Shown in pieces: positions 20,001 through 27,462 of a stretch of DNA of 58,304 bases (its first letter is position 1; each line of letters starts with the position of its first letter). Location of the stretch: NCBI GenBank assembly GCA_027492485.1, contig JAPUER010000083.1, forward strand, positions 35,376 to 93,679, given 5' to 3'. Made by a program: the position numbers and the translations under genes. The stretch comes from Betaproteobacteria bacterium. Lineage in GTDB: Bacteria; Pseudomonadota; Gammaproteobacteria; Burkholderiales; Casimicrobiaceae. The notes under the pieces are model-generated. The model had not been told where the DNA came from. It made no database searches and was given only the letters and a program-made list of their open reading frames with translations.

Positions 20001-21244
20001 CGTTCGCCGATTGCACGGGTGGCACGATCCAGAATGCGGCAACCGGCATCCGGTTGGACAGCGCCGCGAACATCTCGCTGACCCGCATGCACGTCACCGG
20101 CACGTCGGCGCACAACTTTGGTATCTACGCCACCAATACCACCAACTTCATGCTGAACCGCAGCGTGATCGACGGCAGTATCGGCGCGACGACGTCGGGG
20201 CAGGATGCGCCGCTGGTCTTCGGCAAGCTGGAAGTGGCGGGCAATCCGGGCATCAACGGCTTGAGCGGTGCGACCAACGCCATTACCGACAGCTGGATTT
20301 CGGGCGGCATCGAGCACAACCTCGAAATCTACGGCCAGAGCAACAACTTCGGCCTGACCATCACGCGCACGGTGATCAAGAGCAATAGCACGACTGGCGG
20401 CGCCGACGGCATCCAGATGGAGCTGCAAAACACAGCGGTTGGTCGTGTGCTGGTCGATAACAGCCAGTTCGACGACAACAAGTCGCAGGCCATTCAGGCT
20501 GCGGCGAACGGGTCATCGGCGGTGCACTTTACGCTGAGAAATTCGCGCTGGTCGAAGACCACTCAGGGCAATGAGGGCGTGGTGTTCTCCAACGGCGCGA
20601 ATGGGCGACTGTTCCTTGATGTTGATGGCAACTTGGTTCCCGGTTCGCCGACGACGGGTTTTGGCGGCGCTGCGATCTATGTTGGGCAAACGCCCGGTAA
20701 CGCAACAGCGGCATCAGCTTTGCATGCGCGGATCCGCAACAACGTGGTTACATCGCCTCAGACCGCAACCAATCACTCCGTGATTGCGTTCCTCACAAGT
20801 ACGCCGGGCGCCGTCGCACAGGGGTTAGTGCATGTTCACGACAACAACATTACCCAGCACAGCACCAATGGGACGTCGAGAGGACTTCTGGTTGACACGC
20901 CGGATGCCGATACGAGTCCGAACTTCCACGCGACCATACTCAACAACACCGTTGCGTGGACTGACCCCACGAATTCACTGCATGCGCTGGTTGTGCAGGC
21001 GAGACAGTCATCCACAGCCTGCCTGAATCTGTCCGGCAACAACGCGAATACCGCATCCGGCGGATTTGACCTCCGTGTGCGCCAAGTGAGTCCGGCTGTT
21101 GCCAACTTGTTTGGCGCGGGCGCAAATGCGGCGGCGGTACTGGCTGCGAATCATCCAGCTGCCGGCGTTACGACGGAGCTGCTGGGAACGGTGAGCCTCA
21201 CATCGACCGGCTGTACCTTGCCCACCAGTCCGTCGCTCCCCTAG
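14063..21244 (+). CDS. Giant modular exported protein: membrane hairpin, Ig/cadherin-like repeats, C-terminal beta-helix
   Basis: 2393 residues. A long N-terminus with an export segment (VLSVAVLAGATVAGA) leads to a domain of about 140 residues. At 190-215 lies VPALSTLALGLTALLL then AVWYARRR, which looks like an IPTL-CTERM anchor but is internal, and a second hydrophobic helix follows at 220-240. Next come a DOMON/CBM9-like stretch (about 243-287), Ig/cadherin-like domains, four related repeats of about 110 residues (564-1004, each starting N-D/Q-A-P-S-F and ending in a D-N-G-G-T-A-N-G-G type loop), an Ig-like domain (about 1248-1340), VCBS-like domains and, from about 1718, a parallel beta-helix. 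Ribosome-binding site GGGGGAA supports this ATG. It probably acts at the surface as an adhesin or polysaccharide-binding protein; followed by three collar genes. Confidence 0.85.
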   Translation: MNLFETSDHSVCNDADGMRAARSLSASWRRLRGATATVLSVAVLAGATVAGAATTTFGVLLDTDNNASSGCAINTADGSFAGVETVLSTTVVADSSGYRVTSRTLQTCTGSGLSTPVVLDSTAFPVARGYGVNGASAVETYIPVIFLPRTGLKMRLGLTTVGADGVTGADAVLSNNGATILLDAPLPIVVPALSTLALGLTALLLAIAVWYARRRGWHGIQLVVVAVFAISLSGQIIAAIVRDGLITDWSGVPALATDPLGDAPSGTDMSAFYATYDGQDLYFRIDTVLNSPPVANAQSVTAKVGETLPITLTGADYENSPLTFTVLTQPAQGVLAGTAPNVTYTANANASASDSFTFKVNDGALDSATATISIANTRAPAITSANSALFIPGQANTFAIASNGMPTPTASITGCSPALPASITFTADSNGGGTLAGNPTAAQAGNYVCTVSSINGITPNATQAFTLQVGAAPTFTSATTINAIEGQVLNFAPTVNAAPAVTSFTQSGTLPSAVSFAWTSGNTASLTSTPAICTRGSYPISFAAANGVPPNATQNATLVVAAVNQAPSFTAGAAVTVLEDSGAYAQPWATAVSAGPSCESTQTLSFQLTGNSNTALFSTQPAISPSGQLTFTPAANANGSATITVRVQDNGGTANGGTDTSTPSTLTINVTPVNDAPSFTKGFDVTVSQNAPAQSVAGWATAISAGPADEAGQSLSFQVTGNTNPAMFSAAPAITASGTLTFTPAIDQPGTAAITVVLKDSGGTANGGADTSAPQTFNITVTFVNQAPSFMKGADQTVLEDAGAQSVANWATAISAGPPSESGQTVVIQVGANTNPTLFAVAPAVSPTGTLTYTPAANACGAATITLRAQDNGGVDRGGVDTSPTQTFVITVVCVNDAPSFIAGSTPVTVAANSGAYDQPWASGISMGPANEAGQTAAFIVSNVSNLGLFSAAPVVTAAGRLQFIPATNTGGTSTFDVRLQDNGGTANGGVDTSGTVTVTINVNQAVQAANDSYSTPMGTIFNSLPFSGGTGPSALANDTLGFPVSAPTGISNLKVVGWKAGTPVNVTNAGPVATSTFWGFPVPVSDGLVALFHPTAPGGVSLTPPANFWGYVEFDYTLSNGATSSTATVHIDVTKAPVATADSGYLGLTTAINVAAPGLLGNDDLGWQLATLVSYGGGSLGGTVDDHAAGSTTPFVAAGGRALQVNADGSFSLGAGPVLTSTVTFDYKIQNASGTSTGTVTITAPTPPSVTSNPANASVNVGTAATFTAGASGNPTPTVQWQFSTDAGATWSDVVGANSTTLTVTAAVADDGKRYHAVFTNAVGSATSTGATLTVLVPPPTVTTSGGTATFTEDGGAVVVDNGLTLTVAAGQLTGATVQITGNLASAEDLLLFTNTATITGSYTAATGLLTLTGTDSAANYQAALRSVQFGNNSQNPSTLTRTVSFKASNLSGASGAATKAVAIVAINDAPVVTTSVGATSYTEPSGTAAITASSAVAVDPALTVTDVDSANLVGATISISGGDAADVLSFVNTPTITGSFASPTLTLTGTDTVANYQAALRSIRFYNTSHDPLAGNRTVGFQVNDGAAANNLSTVANKTVNLVATNTPPIAKPYTSAQNGKLNAQAGIPIAYAAGTLTGTDAEAGTTVSVNTTPASVCADCSISINANGGFTFTAPPSAAGTDVTFTYTVSDNGTPGAAATSAAASVTFTVAAPAIYFVSSAGSGASSCALDVPCTLTRAVAAIGANVNSHIFIMDNGNYTTPSAIALNNGNGMIGQGVTAESFDALFGITPPAGSTARPTVNLTAPTVHTTVTANTLSHIRGLNLRPVAGANKGITANGKSGIIMTELTINMTTNGATGNALDFTNSSFSYLAGTGGVGGLVVTASTGGGLVASGGGTITVQGTGNTITTTAGTALSVSGTTIAGSGLTFQTINVNGANMGINLSNTGTGGLTVTGNSGGTCGGVVANNTTIATAPTFADCTGGTIQNAATGIRLDSAANISLTRMHVTGTSAHNFGIYATNTTNFMLNRSVIDGSIGATTSGQDAPLVFGKLEVAGNPGINGLSGATNAITDSWISGGIEHNLEIYGQSNNFGLTITRTVIKSNSTTGGADGIQMELQNTAVGRVLVDNSQFDDNKSQAIQAAANGSSAVHFTLRNSRWSKTTQGNEGVVFSNGANGRLFLDVDGNLVPGSPTTGFGGAAIYVGQTPGNATAASALHARIRNNVVTSPQTATNHSVIAFLTSTPGAVAQGLVHVHDNNITQHSTNGTSRGLLVDTPDADTSPNFHATILNNTVAWTDPTNSLHALVVQARQSSTACLNLSGNNANTASGGFDLRVRQVSPAVANLFGAGANAAAVLAANHPAAGVTTELLGTVSLTSTGCTLPTSPSLP

Positions 21245-21254
21245 ATAACACCAA

Positions 21255-21275
21255 CACCGGGCACTGTGCCTGGTG
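21255..21275 (+). other. Short hairpin between giant gene and first collar gene
   Basis: CACC-GGCAC pairs with GTGCC-GGTG across this 71-base gap. No U-run follows, so it is not a classical terminator; it may stabilise or partly separate the two transcripts. Confidence 0.4.
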
Positions 21276-21315
21276 CGATTCGTGCTGCACGCACTCACAC
21301 TAACGAAGGAACACC

Positions 21316-21822
21316 ATGGCTGTACCGTTTCTCTCGGAAATTCGCTTGATGAGTTTCAACGTCATCCCATCAGGGTGGGCTCCCTGCAATGGGCAGCAGT
21401 TGTCGATCAATCAGAATCAAGCACTGTTCGCTCTACTCGGAACGACGTATGGCGGCAACGGGCAGACGACCTTCGCGGTGCCCGACCTCCGCGGACGCGT
21501 GCCTATCCATTTCGGTTCCGGTTTCACGCTCGGGCAACGAGCGGGCGCAGAGAGCCACACGGTGACGGCCAACGAGACGCCGCAGCACACCCACGTCCTG
21601 CAGGCTTCGAACATGACCGCGACAACGGCGGTCCCGGGCAACACGGTGACGCTCGCCAATTCCGCCAACTATGAGGCGTATCGACCGGCCACCTCACTGA
21701 CCTCGCTGCATCCGGCGACAGTGAGCTCGGTGGGCGGCAGTCAGCCGCATAACAACATGCAGCCGTTTCTCACGGTTTCATTCTGCATCGCGCTGCAGGG
21801 CATCTTCCCCAGCCAAAATTAA
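21316..21822 (+). CDS. Phage tail collar domain protein 1 (microcystin-dependent-protein-like)
   Basis: 168 residues with the tail-collar pattern: N-terminal EIRLMSFNVIPSGWAPCNGQ, then ALFALLGTTYGGNGQTTF, VPDLRGRVPIHFG, and a C-terminal GGSQPHNNMQPFL block ending in IALQGIFPS. These proteins resemble the collar region of T4 gp12 short tail fibres but occur widely in bacteria outside prophages with unknown function. A GAAGGA ribosome-binding site sits at 21305. It has no signal peptide. It is the first of three tandem paralogues, 12 bases before the second. No other phage structural gene is nearby. Confidence 0.92.
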   Translation: MAVPFLSEIRLMSFNVIPSGWAPCNGQQLSINQNQALFALLGTTYGGNGQTTFAVPDLRGRVPIHFGSGFTLGQRAGAESHTVTANETPQHTHVLQASNMTATTAVPGNTVTLANSANYEAYRPATSLTSLHPATVSSVGGSQPHNNMQPFLTVSFCIALQGIFPSQN

Positions 21823-21834
21823 GGAGCGATCGTC

Positions 21835-22353
21835 ATGGCACAACCTTATGTGGGCGAAATTCGCATGTTCGCAGGCACTTTTGCGCCAGTCGGCTGGGCG
21901 TTTTGCCAGGGGCAGACGATGTCGATCGCCGAGAACGATGTGTTGTTCCAGTTGATCGGCACCACTTACGGCGGCGACGGCCAAGAGACATTCAATCTGC
22001 CCGATCTGCAGAGCCGCGTCCCGATCCATCAGGGTGCGGGCCCCGGGTTATCTACGCGCGTGATCGGTGAGCGTGCCGGCACGGAAAGCGTGACCTTGAC
22101 GATGTTGCAGGTACCCGGTCATAGCCACGCATTCATGGCCTCGCAAGACGCGGCCACGGTACTTAACGCCCAGGGGAACGTGATAGGCACACCGCTGACC
22201 GCGACGCCGTTCTTCGCGGCGATGCCGACGCTTGCCCTGAATGCGCAGTCGATTGCGCCAGTGGGCGGGAGTCAGCCGCACGAAAACATGCAGCCGTTTC
22301 TGTGCATCAACTTCATTATTTCGTTGTTCGGCATTTTTCCGTCGTCAACCTAG
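21835..22353 (+). CDS. Phage tail collar domain protein 2
   Basis: 172 residues, paralogue of its two neighbours, with EIRMFAGTFAPVGWAFCQGQ, LIGTTYGGDGQETF, LPDLQSRVPIHQG and the C-terminal GGSQPHENMQPFL then ISLFGIFPS. An AAGGAG ribosome-binding site lies upstream. The central region (about 70-130) diverges most among the three copies, as expected if it forms the variable tip while the ends form the conserved collar fold. Same operon as the first and third copies. Confidence 0.92.
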   Translation: MAQPYVGEIRMFAGTFAPVGWAFCQGQTMSIAENDVLFQLIGTTYGGDGQETFNLPDLQSRVPIHQGAGPGLSTRVIGERAGTESVTLTMLQVPGHSHAFMASQDAATVLNAQGNVIGTPLTATPFFAAMPTLALNAQSIAPVGGSQPHENMQPFLCINFIISLFGIFPSST

Positions 22354-22364
22354 GGGAGGTCATC

Positions 22365-22886
22365 GTGTCTGATCCATTTGTTGCCGAAATTCGTATCTTC
22401 CCCTTTAGCTTTGCGCCGAGCGGTTGGGCGCTGTGCAGCGGACAGATCCTGCCGATCTCGCAAAATACGGCGCTGTTTTCGCTCTTGGGTACCAACTACG
22501 GGGGGGACGGCAGAAGCACGTTTGCATTACCCGATTTGCAGGGCTCGGCCCCGCTCGGTGCGGGCCAAGGCCCGGGGTTGTCGCAATACTTTGTGGGCGA
22601 AACGGGCGGCGCCGGGAGTGCGACGCTGCTTCAATCGGAAATGCCGTCGCACTCCCATGCGTTGAACACCTACAACGACATCGGAGAGGACCGCGCGTCA
22701 AACGCCACGGAGGCGATGGCACGCTCGACGGGTGGTTTGCTCTACGGTGGGCCGACCGCTCTCACACCGATGGCGGGATCGGCGCTCAGCCTCTATGGCG
22801 GGAGTCTTCCGCACAACAATATGCAACCCTACCTGACACTATCGTTTTGCATCGCCCTGCAGGGTATTTTCCCGTCGCGCGGTTGA
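22365..22886 (+). CDS. Phage tail collar domain protein 3
   Basis: 173 residues starting at a GTG preceded by a strong GGGGAGG site at 22353-22359; a longer frame upstream overlaps the second copy and is rejected. It carries EIRIFPFSFAPSGWALCSGQ, LLGTNYGGDGRSTF, LPDLQGSAPLGAG and the C-terminal GGSLPHNNMQPYL then IALQGIFPS. It is closest to copy 1 at its C-terminus. It is followed by the Tat-exported protein 45 bases downstream on the same strand. Confidence 0.92.
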   Translation: MSDPFVAEIRIFPFSFAPSGWALCSGQILPISQNTALFSLLGTNYGGDGRSTFALPDLQGSAPLGAGQGPGLSQYFVGETGGAGSATLLQSEMPSHSHALNTYNDIGEDRASNATEAMARSTGGLLYGGPTALTPMAGSALSLYGGSLPHNNMQPYLTLSFCIALQGIFPSRG

Positions 22887-22930
22887 CGCAGACGAGGTAC
22901 GGGTAGTAACAGACAGACGGAGTCAGGCCC

Positions 22931-23659
22931 ATGGATCGACGAGATTTTTTGACAGCATCGGCGGCCACTTCCGCAGGCGTGGCGATGGCCGGCGTGGGTG
23001 CCGCGTGGCTGAATGCGCCAGCCGGATTGCCGGTTGTGCCCGCAGTCGGCAGCTTGAAAGGCGGGGGCCGTGCGCTCGTCACCGAGCCGATAGCTGCGTT
23101 CGACCTCGGGGGTGCGCTGCCGTTTGCTCTGGCTCGCGTGGGTGAGTTGCCGTCGCTGACCAGCGGGCAGCCGACTACAGTTGACGGCGCCAGCCGGTCT
23201 CTTTCGCCGATCCGCGACGTCACTTGGCGGGGATTTGTAGGGGGGCTCAAGTCGCTCGCCAGCGATCACCTCTATATCGACGGCGTCGTCATCACATCGG
23301 ACGGCGTGACCGCGCGCCACATGATCTGGTCGCACGCACCCTCGGAAAACGGCGGGACCAGCCCCGGCGTGACGTTTACCGCGCACAACGACGCGTTCGC
23401 TGGACTTGAGGTGACGCGAGTTTCGGCAGCCGACGGCAAGCGCAGTTCGGCATTCTTTTCATTCGCGGCCAGTGGTGCGGGGCCGGCATTGAAGCCGGGT
23501 GTGTACGTGTTGGCAGGGCCGCGCGCATCGACCGGCTTGCCGCCTGACATTTCCGATCACGCCTTTACGGGAGAACTTTCTGCGCCGCTGCGTCAGTCAC
23601 GACTGCACGCGCTGGACTTTCCCTATCTGACCTTCGCGGTTTACGGCGAGTGGCTGTAG
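22931..23659 (+). CDS. Tat-exported protein of unknown function linked to collar genes
   Basis: 242 residues starting MDRRDFLTASAATSAG, a clear twin-arginine signal (RRDFL) with a hydrophobic, alanine-rich stretch. The mature part is beta-rich with no motif I recognise; it ends LDFPYLTFAVYGEWL. Export by Tat implies it folds in the cytoplasm before secretion. Its stop overlaps the GTG of the acetyltransferase gene by ten bases, so translation is coupled. It lies between the collar trio and the GNAT gene and probably belongs to the same functional unit. Confidence 0.75.
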   Translation: MDRRDFLTASAATSAGVAMAGVGAAWLNAPAGLPVVPAVGSLKGGGRALVTEPIAAFDLGGALPFALARVGELPSLTSGQPTTVDGASRSLSPIRDVTWRGFVGGLKSLASDHLYIDGVVITSDGVTARHMIWSHAPSENGGTSPGVTFTAHNDAFAGLEVTRVSAADGKRSSAFFSFAASGAGPALKPGVYVLAGPRASTGLPPDISDHAFTGELSAPLRQSRLHALDFPYLTFAVYGEWL

Positions 23660-24213
23660 CGGCGCCAGCGCACACAGTGGAGTCCGCGTCGTCATCCCTG
23701 ACTGCGGTGCTCAACGCGGCGTTGCTCACCGCCTTTCCGAATGATGCTCTCCGTGTCCGTCCCGAGGTGCCGCAGGACCGTGGATTTTGCGCGATGCTGT
23801 TTGCGCAGACGCGCGCTGACGAGCTGGTTGCTGTGCCATGGTCAGCGGAAGCCAAAGCCGCGTTCTGTCGTTCGCAGTTCGATGCACAGCATTCGCACTA
23901 CCGTCTTCACTATGCGGACGCCGATCTGTTGGTCATTGTTCGGAGTGATCAGCCTATCGGGCGCGTGTACGTGCACGCGACTTCGTTCGAGACGCGGCTC
24001 ATGGAAATCAGCTTGTTGCCGGAGTGGCGCAATCGCGGCATTGGTGGTGCGTTGAGTGGTGCGATCGTTGCACAGGCGCACGGTCGCGATGTGCCGGCAG
24101 GTCTTCACGTAGAGCCCTTCAACCCGGCGCGGCGACTGTACGAGCGGCAGGGCTTCCGCACCGTCGAGACGCGCGGCATCTATCTCTACATGCAGTGTCC
24201 GCCCGCTAGTTGA
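23650..24213 (+). CDS. GNAT family N-acetyltransferase
   Basis: 187 residues with a GNAT fold. The acetyl-CoA loop is seen as RNRGIGGALSGAI (R/Q-x-x-G-x-G), following the ISLLPEW strand, and the FNPARRLYERQGFR segment is the usual alpha4/beta6 motif. An N-terminal extension of about 30 residues precedes the fold. Translation starts at a GTG overlapping the end of the Tat-exported gene by ten bases. The substrate is unknown; position in the operon suggests it acetylates a component of the collar/Tat unit or a small molecule linked to it. Confidence 0.87.
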   Translation: MAVAAPAHTVESASSSLTAVLNAALLTAFPNDALRVRPEVPQDRGFCAMLFAQTRADELVAVPWSAEAKAAFCRSQFDAQHSHYRLHYADADLLVIVRSDQPIGRVYVHATSFETRLMEISLLPEWRNRGIGGALSGAIVAQAHGRDVPAGLHVEPFNPARRLYERQGFRTVETRGIYLYMQCPPAS

Positions 24214-24493
24214 AAATCACCTCGTAGCTCACGCCGTCGCGCGTCGCTGCGATCGGCACGGCGAAGAAGTCGATGGCTTCGCCGTCGGGCAGCACGGCGC
24301 GGCGCAGGCCCTGGCGGCGGTCGTTGCCGGCCGGCGCCGAGAGATAGACATTGAACGGCTGGTCGTCGCGCACGGCATGGCGCTCGCGTCGGGTGACGCC
24401 GTCGACGCTCCACATTTCCACGCCGCCATCGACGTCGACGGAAAGGCGTTTGCCCAGAAGCGATTCGAACAATTCTGCGTTCAGCGTGGTCAT
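24206..24493 (-). CDS. Small DUF6916-like protein beside the collar cluster
   Basis: 95 residues starting MTTLNAELFESLLGKRLSV and ending FAVPIAATRDGVSYEVIFN. It resembles the DUF6916 family, small proteins I associate with collar-domain gene clusters, with the pattern F-x-x-L-x-G at the start and a late P-I-x(6,8)-Y-E-x-x-F-N. The longer frame on this strand is rejected because its upstream residues are basic and proline-rich. It converges with the GNAT gene with an eight-base overlap. Function unknown; family assignment is from memory of pattern, not a search. Confidence 0.6.
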   Translation of the reverse strand: MTTLNAELFESLLGKRLSVDVDGGVEMWSVDGVTRRERHAVRDDQPFNVYLSAPAGNDRRQGLRRAVLPDGEAIDFFAVPIAATRDGVSYEVIFN

Positions 24494-24588
24494 GGCGGAC
24501 GTTGATGCGATGATGCGGTGCCGTTGCATTTCATCACATTGCGGCATGCGCGAGACGCTGCCGCACTGGCTGACCGTATGCTTTGCAC

Positions 24589-25230
24589 ATGAACATTGTT
24601 TTCGACTTCGGCAACGTGCTGGTGGAATGGAATCCGGTCCGCCTGATCGACCTGCATTACCCTGCGGACAAACGGCCGCGGTACGCTGCGGCCGATCTGG
24701 CGCCGGCGCTGATCGAGCATCGGGACTGGCAGGATTTCGATCGCGGCGCACTCGGCGGCGACGAGCTGGCGACGCGCAGCGCCCGGCGCCTCGGACTGGA
24801 CCGCGAGAGCCTGGCGGCCTTTGTCGATGGCATTCCGCACGTGCTGCCGATCCTGCACGATTCGGTTGCCGCGGTGGTGGCGCTAACCGGGAACGCGGCG
24901 AATGGCGCCGCCGCTGCGGCGCCGCACCGGGTGCTCTATCTCTCCAACATGCCCGTTGCGTTTGCCGGTGTGCTGGAGCGTCGTTGCCCGTGGATCGCCC
25001 GTTTCGAGGGCGGCATTTTTTCCGGTCGCGAACAATTGTCGAAACCGGACCCGGCCATCTACGCCGCGCTGGAGCAGCGTTATGCGCTCGACCCCGCGGA
25101 CACGCTGTTTCTGGACGATTCGCCGGCGAACGTGGCGGCGGCGCAGGCACGCGGCTGGCGCGCCGTACTGATCGATCACCCGGCGCGGGTCCGGGCCGCG
25201 CTGATCGCGCACGGCATCCTGCCGAAATGA
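24589..25230 (+). CDS. HAD-IA family hydrolase (YihX-like phosphatase)
   Basis: 213 residues with the four HAD motifs: FDFGNVLVEWNP (motif I), LYLSNMP (motif II), LSKPDPAIY (motif III lysine) and LFLDDSPANV (motif IV acidic pair). The G-N-V-L-V form of motif I is that of the YihX-like branch, whose E. coli member acts on glucose-1-phosphate. The ATG at 24589 is preferred over a TTG six bases upstream. It is convergent with lexA, with one copy of the AGTCGACT palindromic element between them. Confidence 0.88.
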   Translation: MNIVFDFGNVLVEWNPVRLIDLHYPADKRPRYAAADLAPALIEHRDWQDFDRGALGGDELATRSARRLGLDRESLAAFVDGIPHVLPILHDSVAAVVALTGNAANGAAAAAPHRVLYLSNMPVAFAGVLERRCPWIARFEGGIFSGREQLSKPDPAIYAALEQRYALDPADTLFLDDSPANVAAAQARGWRAVLIDHPARVRAALIAHGILPK

Positions 25231-25234
25231 CTAT

Positions 25235-25350
25235 AGCTTTTCAGCAAAAATCCCACTGGATATGGGCTCGGAGCGTGAAACGTCAAATAGTCGACTTTGC
25301 GGAAAAAACGCGGCGGCGCCCTATGCCGATGCCGCTTTCAATAAAAAGCT
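25235..25350. repeat. AGTCGACT palindromic element, copy A
   Basis: Between the convergent HAD and lexA genes. AGCTTTT at 25235, GGGCTC at 25264, the AGTCGACT centre at 25289 and a degenerate right arm (GCGCCCTAT near 25315) are followed by AAAAAGCT ending at 25350. Its left arm (GGATATGGGCTC) matches the reverse complement of the right arm of copy C, so it is in the opposite orientation to copy C. Part of a five-copy family in this window. Confidence 0.7.
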
Positions 25351-25392
25351 GCTGACTTTTCCGGCGTTATGTCGAGCCGCGACAGCGCCCGG

Positions 25393-26001
25393 CTAGTGAA
25401 TGCCGCCCGAGCGGATCACGCCGACGGCGAGCCCCTCGATGGCGAAATCGCTGGTCGCCGGATCGATCGGGATCGGACTCATCGAATCGTTCTCGGGCAA
25501 TAGTTCGATGGCGTTGCCCTTGCGCTTGAGGCGCTTGACGGTGACCTCGTTGTCGATGCGCGCCACCACCACTTGCCCCGAGCGGGCGTCGGCCGTCTTG
25601 TGCACCGCGAGCAGATCGCCGTCCATGATGCCGATGTTGATCATCGAGTCGCCCTTGACCTTGAGCAGGTAGTCCGCCGTCGGCGAGAACAGCGCCGGAT
25701 CGATCTTGTGCCGCGACTTCACGTTTTCCTCGGCGAGGATCGGCGAGCCGGCGGCGACGCGCCCGATCAGCGGCAAGCCGGGCAGACCGGATTGCTTCAA
25801 CTGGATGCCGCGCGAGGCGCCGGGCAGGATGTCGAGAATGCCCTTGCGCTCGAGCGCGCGCAGATGTTCCTCGGCGGCGTTGGCGGACTTGAAGCCGAGC
25901 TTGTCGGCGATTTCGGCGCGGGTCGGCGGAAAGCCGGAGCGCTCCATGAAGTCCTGGATCAGGGCGAGGATTTCAGCCTGGCGGGCGGTCAAGGGGCGCA
26001 T
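25393..26001 (-). CDS. lexA: LexA repressor
   Basis: 202 residues, full-length LexA. Residues 1-70 are the winged-helix DNA-binding domain ([26 protein letters not shown] spans the recognition helix, split here by position). The self-cleavage bond is the A-G in GRVAAGSP, and the catalytic serine lies in KGDSMINIG with the lysine in the NEVTVKRLK segment. It represses SOS genes and cleaves itself when RecA is activated. It is divergent from recA, and a perfect SOS box 53 bases upstream of its start indicates autoregulation. Confidence 0.97.
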   Translation of the reverse strand: MRPLTARQAEILALIQDFMERSGFPPTRAEIADKLGFKSANAAEEHLRALERKGILDILPGASRGIQLKQSGLPGLPLIGRVAAGSPILAEENVKSRHKIDPALFSPTADYLLKVKGDSMINIGIMDGDLLAVHKTADARSGQVVVARIDNEVTVKRLKRKGNAIELLPENDSMSPIPIDPATSDFAIEGLAVGVIRSGGIH

Positions 26002-26041
26002 GCGAGTTCTCCAACGGTTCAGAAATTTGCGCAGCGACCGC

Positions 26042-26070
26042 TTGACATGAATACTGTAAAGCTATACAGT
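26042..26070 (+). promoter_or_regulatory. Probable sigma-70 promoter of recA
   Basis: TTGACA at 26042-26047 and TACAGT at 26065-26070 are separated by exactly 17 bases. The SOS box overlaps the spacer and -10 hexamer, so LexA would block it. Transcription would begin near 26077, giving recA a leader of about 180 bases. Predicted from sequence only. Confidence 0.65.
26054..26069. promoter_or_regulatory. SOS box (LexA operator) shared by lexA and recA
   Basis: CTGT-N8-ACAG, the full consensus operator of gammaproteobacterial and betaproteobacterial LexA. It is the only perfect box in the lexA-recA gap. On the minus strand TTCACT (26088-26083) and TATAGC (26066-26061) could form the lexA promoter, so one bound LexA dimer could repress both genes. 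Confidence 0.85.
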
Positions 26071-26156
26071 GCGCATCCATACAGTGAATTTTATCCAGTG
26101 CTGTGAATAAACGCAAGTCGCACACGGGATCAAATCACTACGGTGACTGTCGTTTT

Positions 26157-26230
26157 GCCGGACGTTTTCCGGCAACCTGCGAGGCACCATTCCTGACGAG
26201 GTCGCTCACGTGAGGAATGCGCAGGTTGCC
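26157..26230 (+). promoter_or_regulatory. Inverted repeats in the recA leader
   Basis: GGCAACCTGC (26171-26180) pairs perfectly with GCAGGTTGCC (26221-26230), and CATTCCT (26188-26194) pairs with AGGAATG (26213-26219) inside it. A smaller hairpin, GCCGGA (26157-26162) with TCCGGC (26168-26173), shares three bases with the large stem, so the two cannot fully form together. No U-run follows, so it is not a classic terminator. It may affect recA mRNA stability or translation. Confidence 0.6.
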
Positions 26231-26256
26231 CTACCTACAATGCAAGGATGACCAAA

Positions 26257-27309
<1,053 letters not shown>

Positions 27310-27462
27310 CCCAACCGATTGACCGGCCGGACGCGGGCGGCGCCGGTATGACGCGTGGGCAGACGCATTGGCAGCGGCGTCGGCAGCCGCGTTTGCCCGC
27401 TGCCGCTGCCGCCGCGGCTAGCCAGCGACCGGCGTCTTCGCCGCCGGACAAGGGAGAAACGC

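Noticed and set aside
21316-24493. Prophage remnant as the source of the collar genes
   Set aside because: No capsid, terminase, tail sheath, integrase, lysis or att-like sequence is seen on either side, and the neighbours are chromosomal genes with matching base composition.
24206-25150. Long minus-strand frame (314 codons) including the DUF6916-like gene
   Set aside because: Only the last 95 codons resemble a protein family; the rest is the antisense shadow of the HAD gene and is basic and proline-rich.
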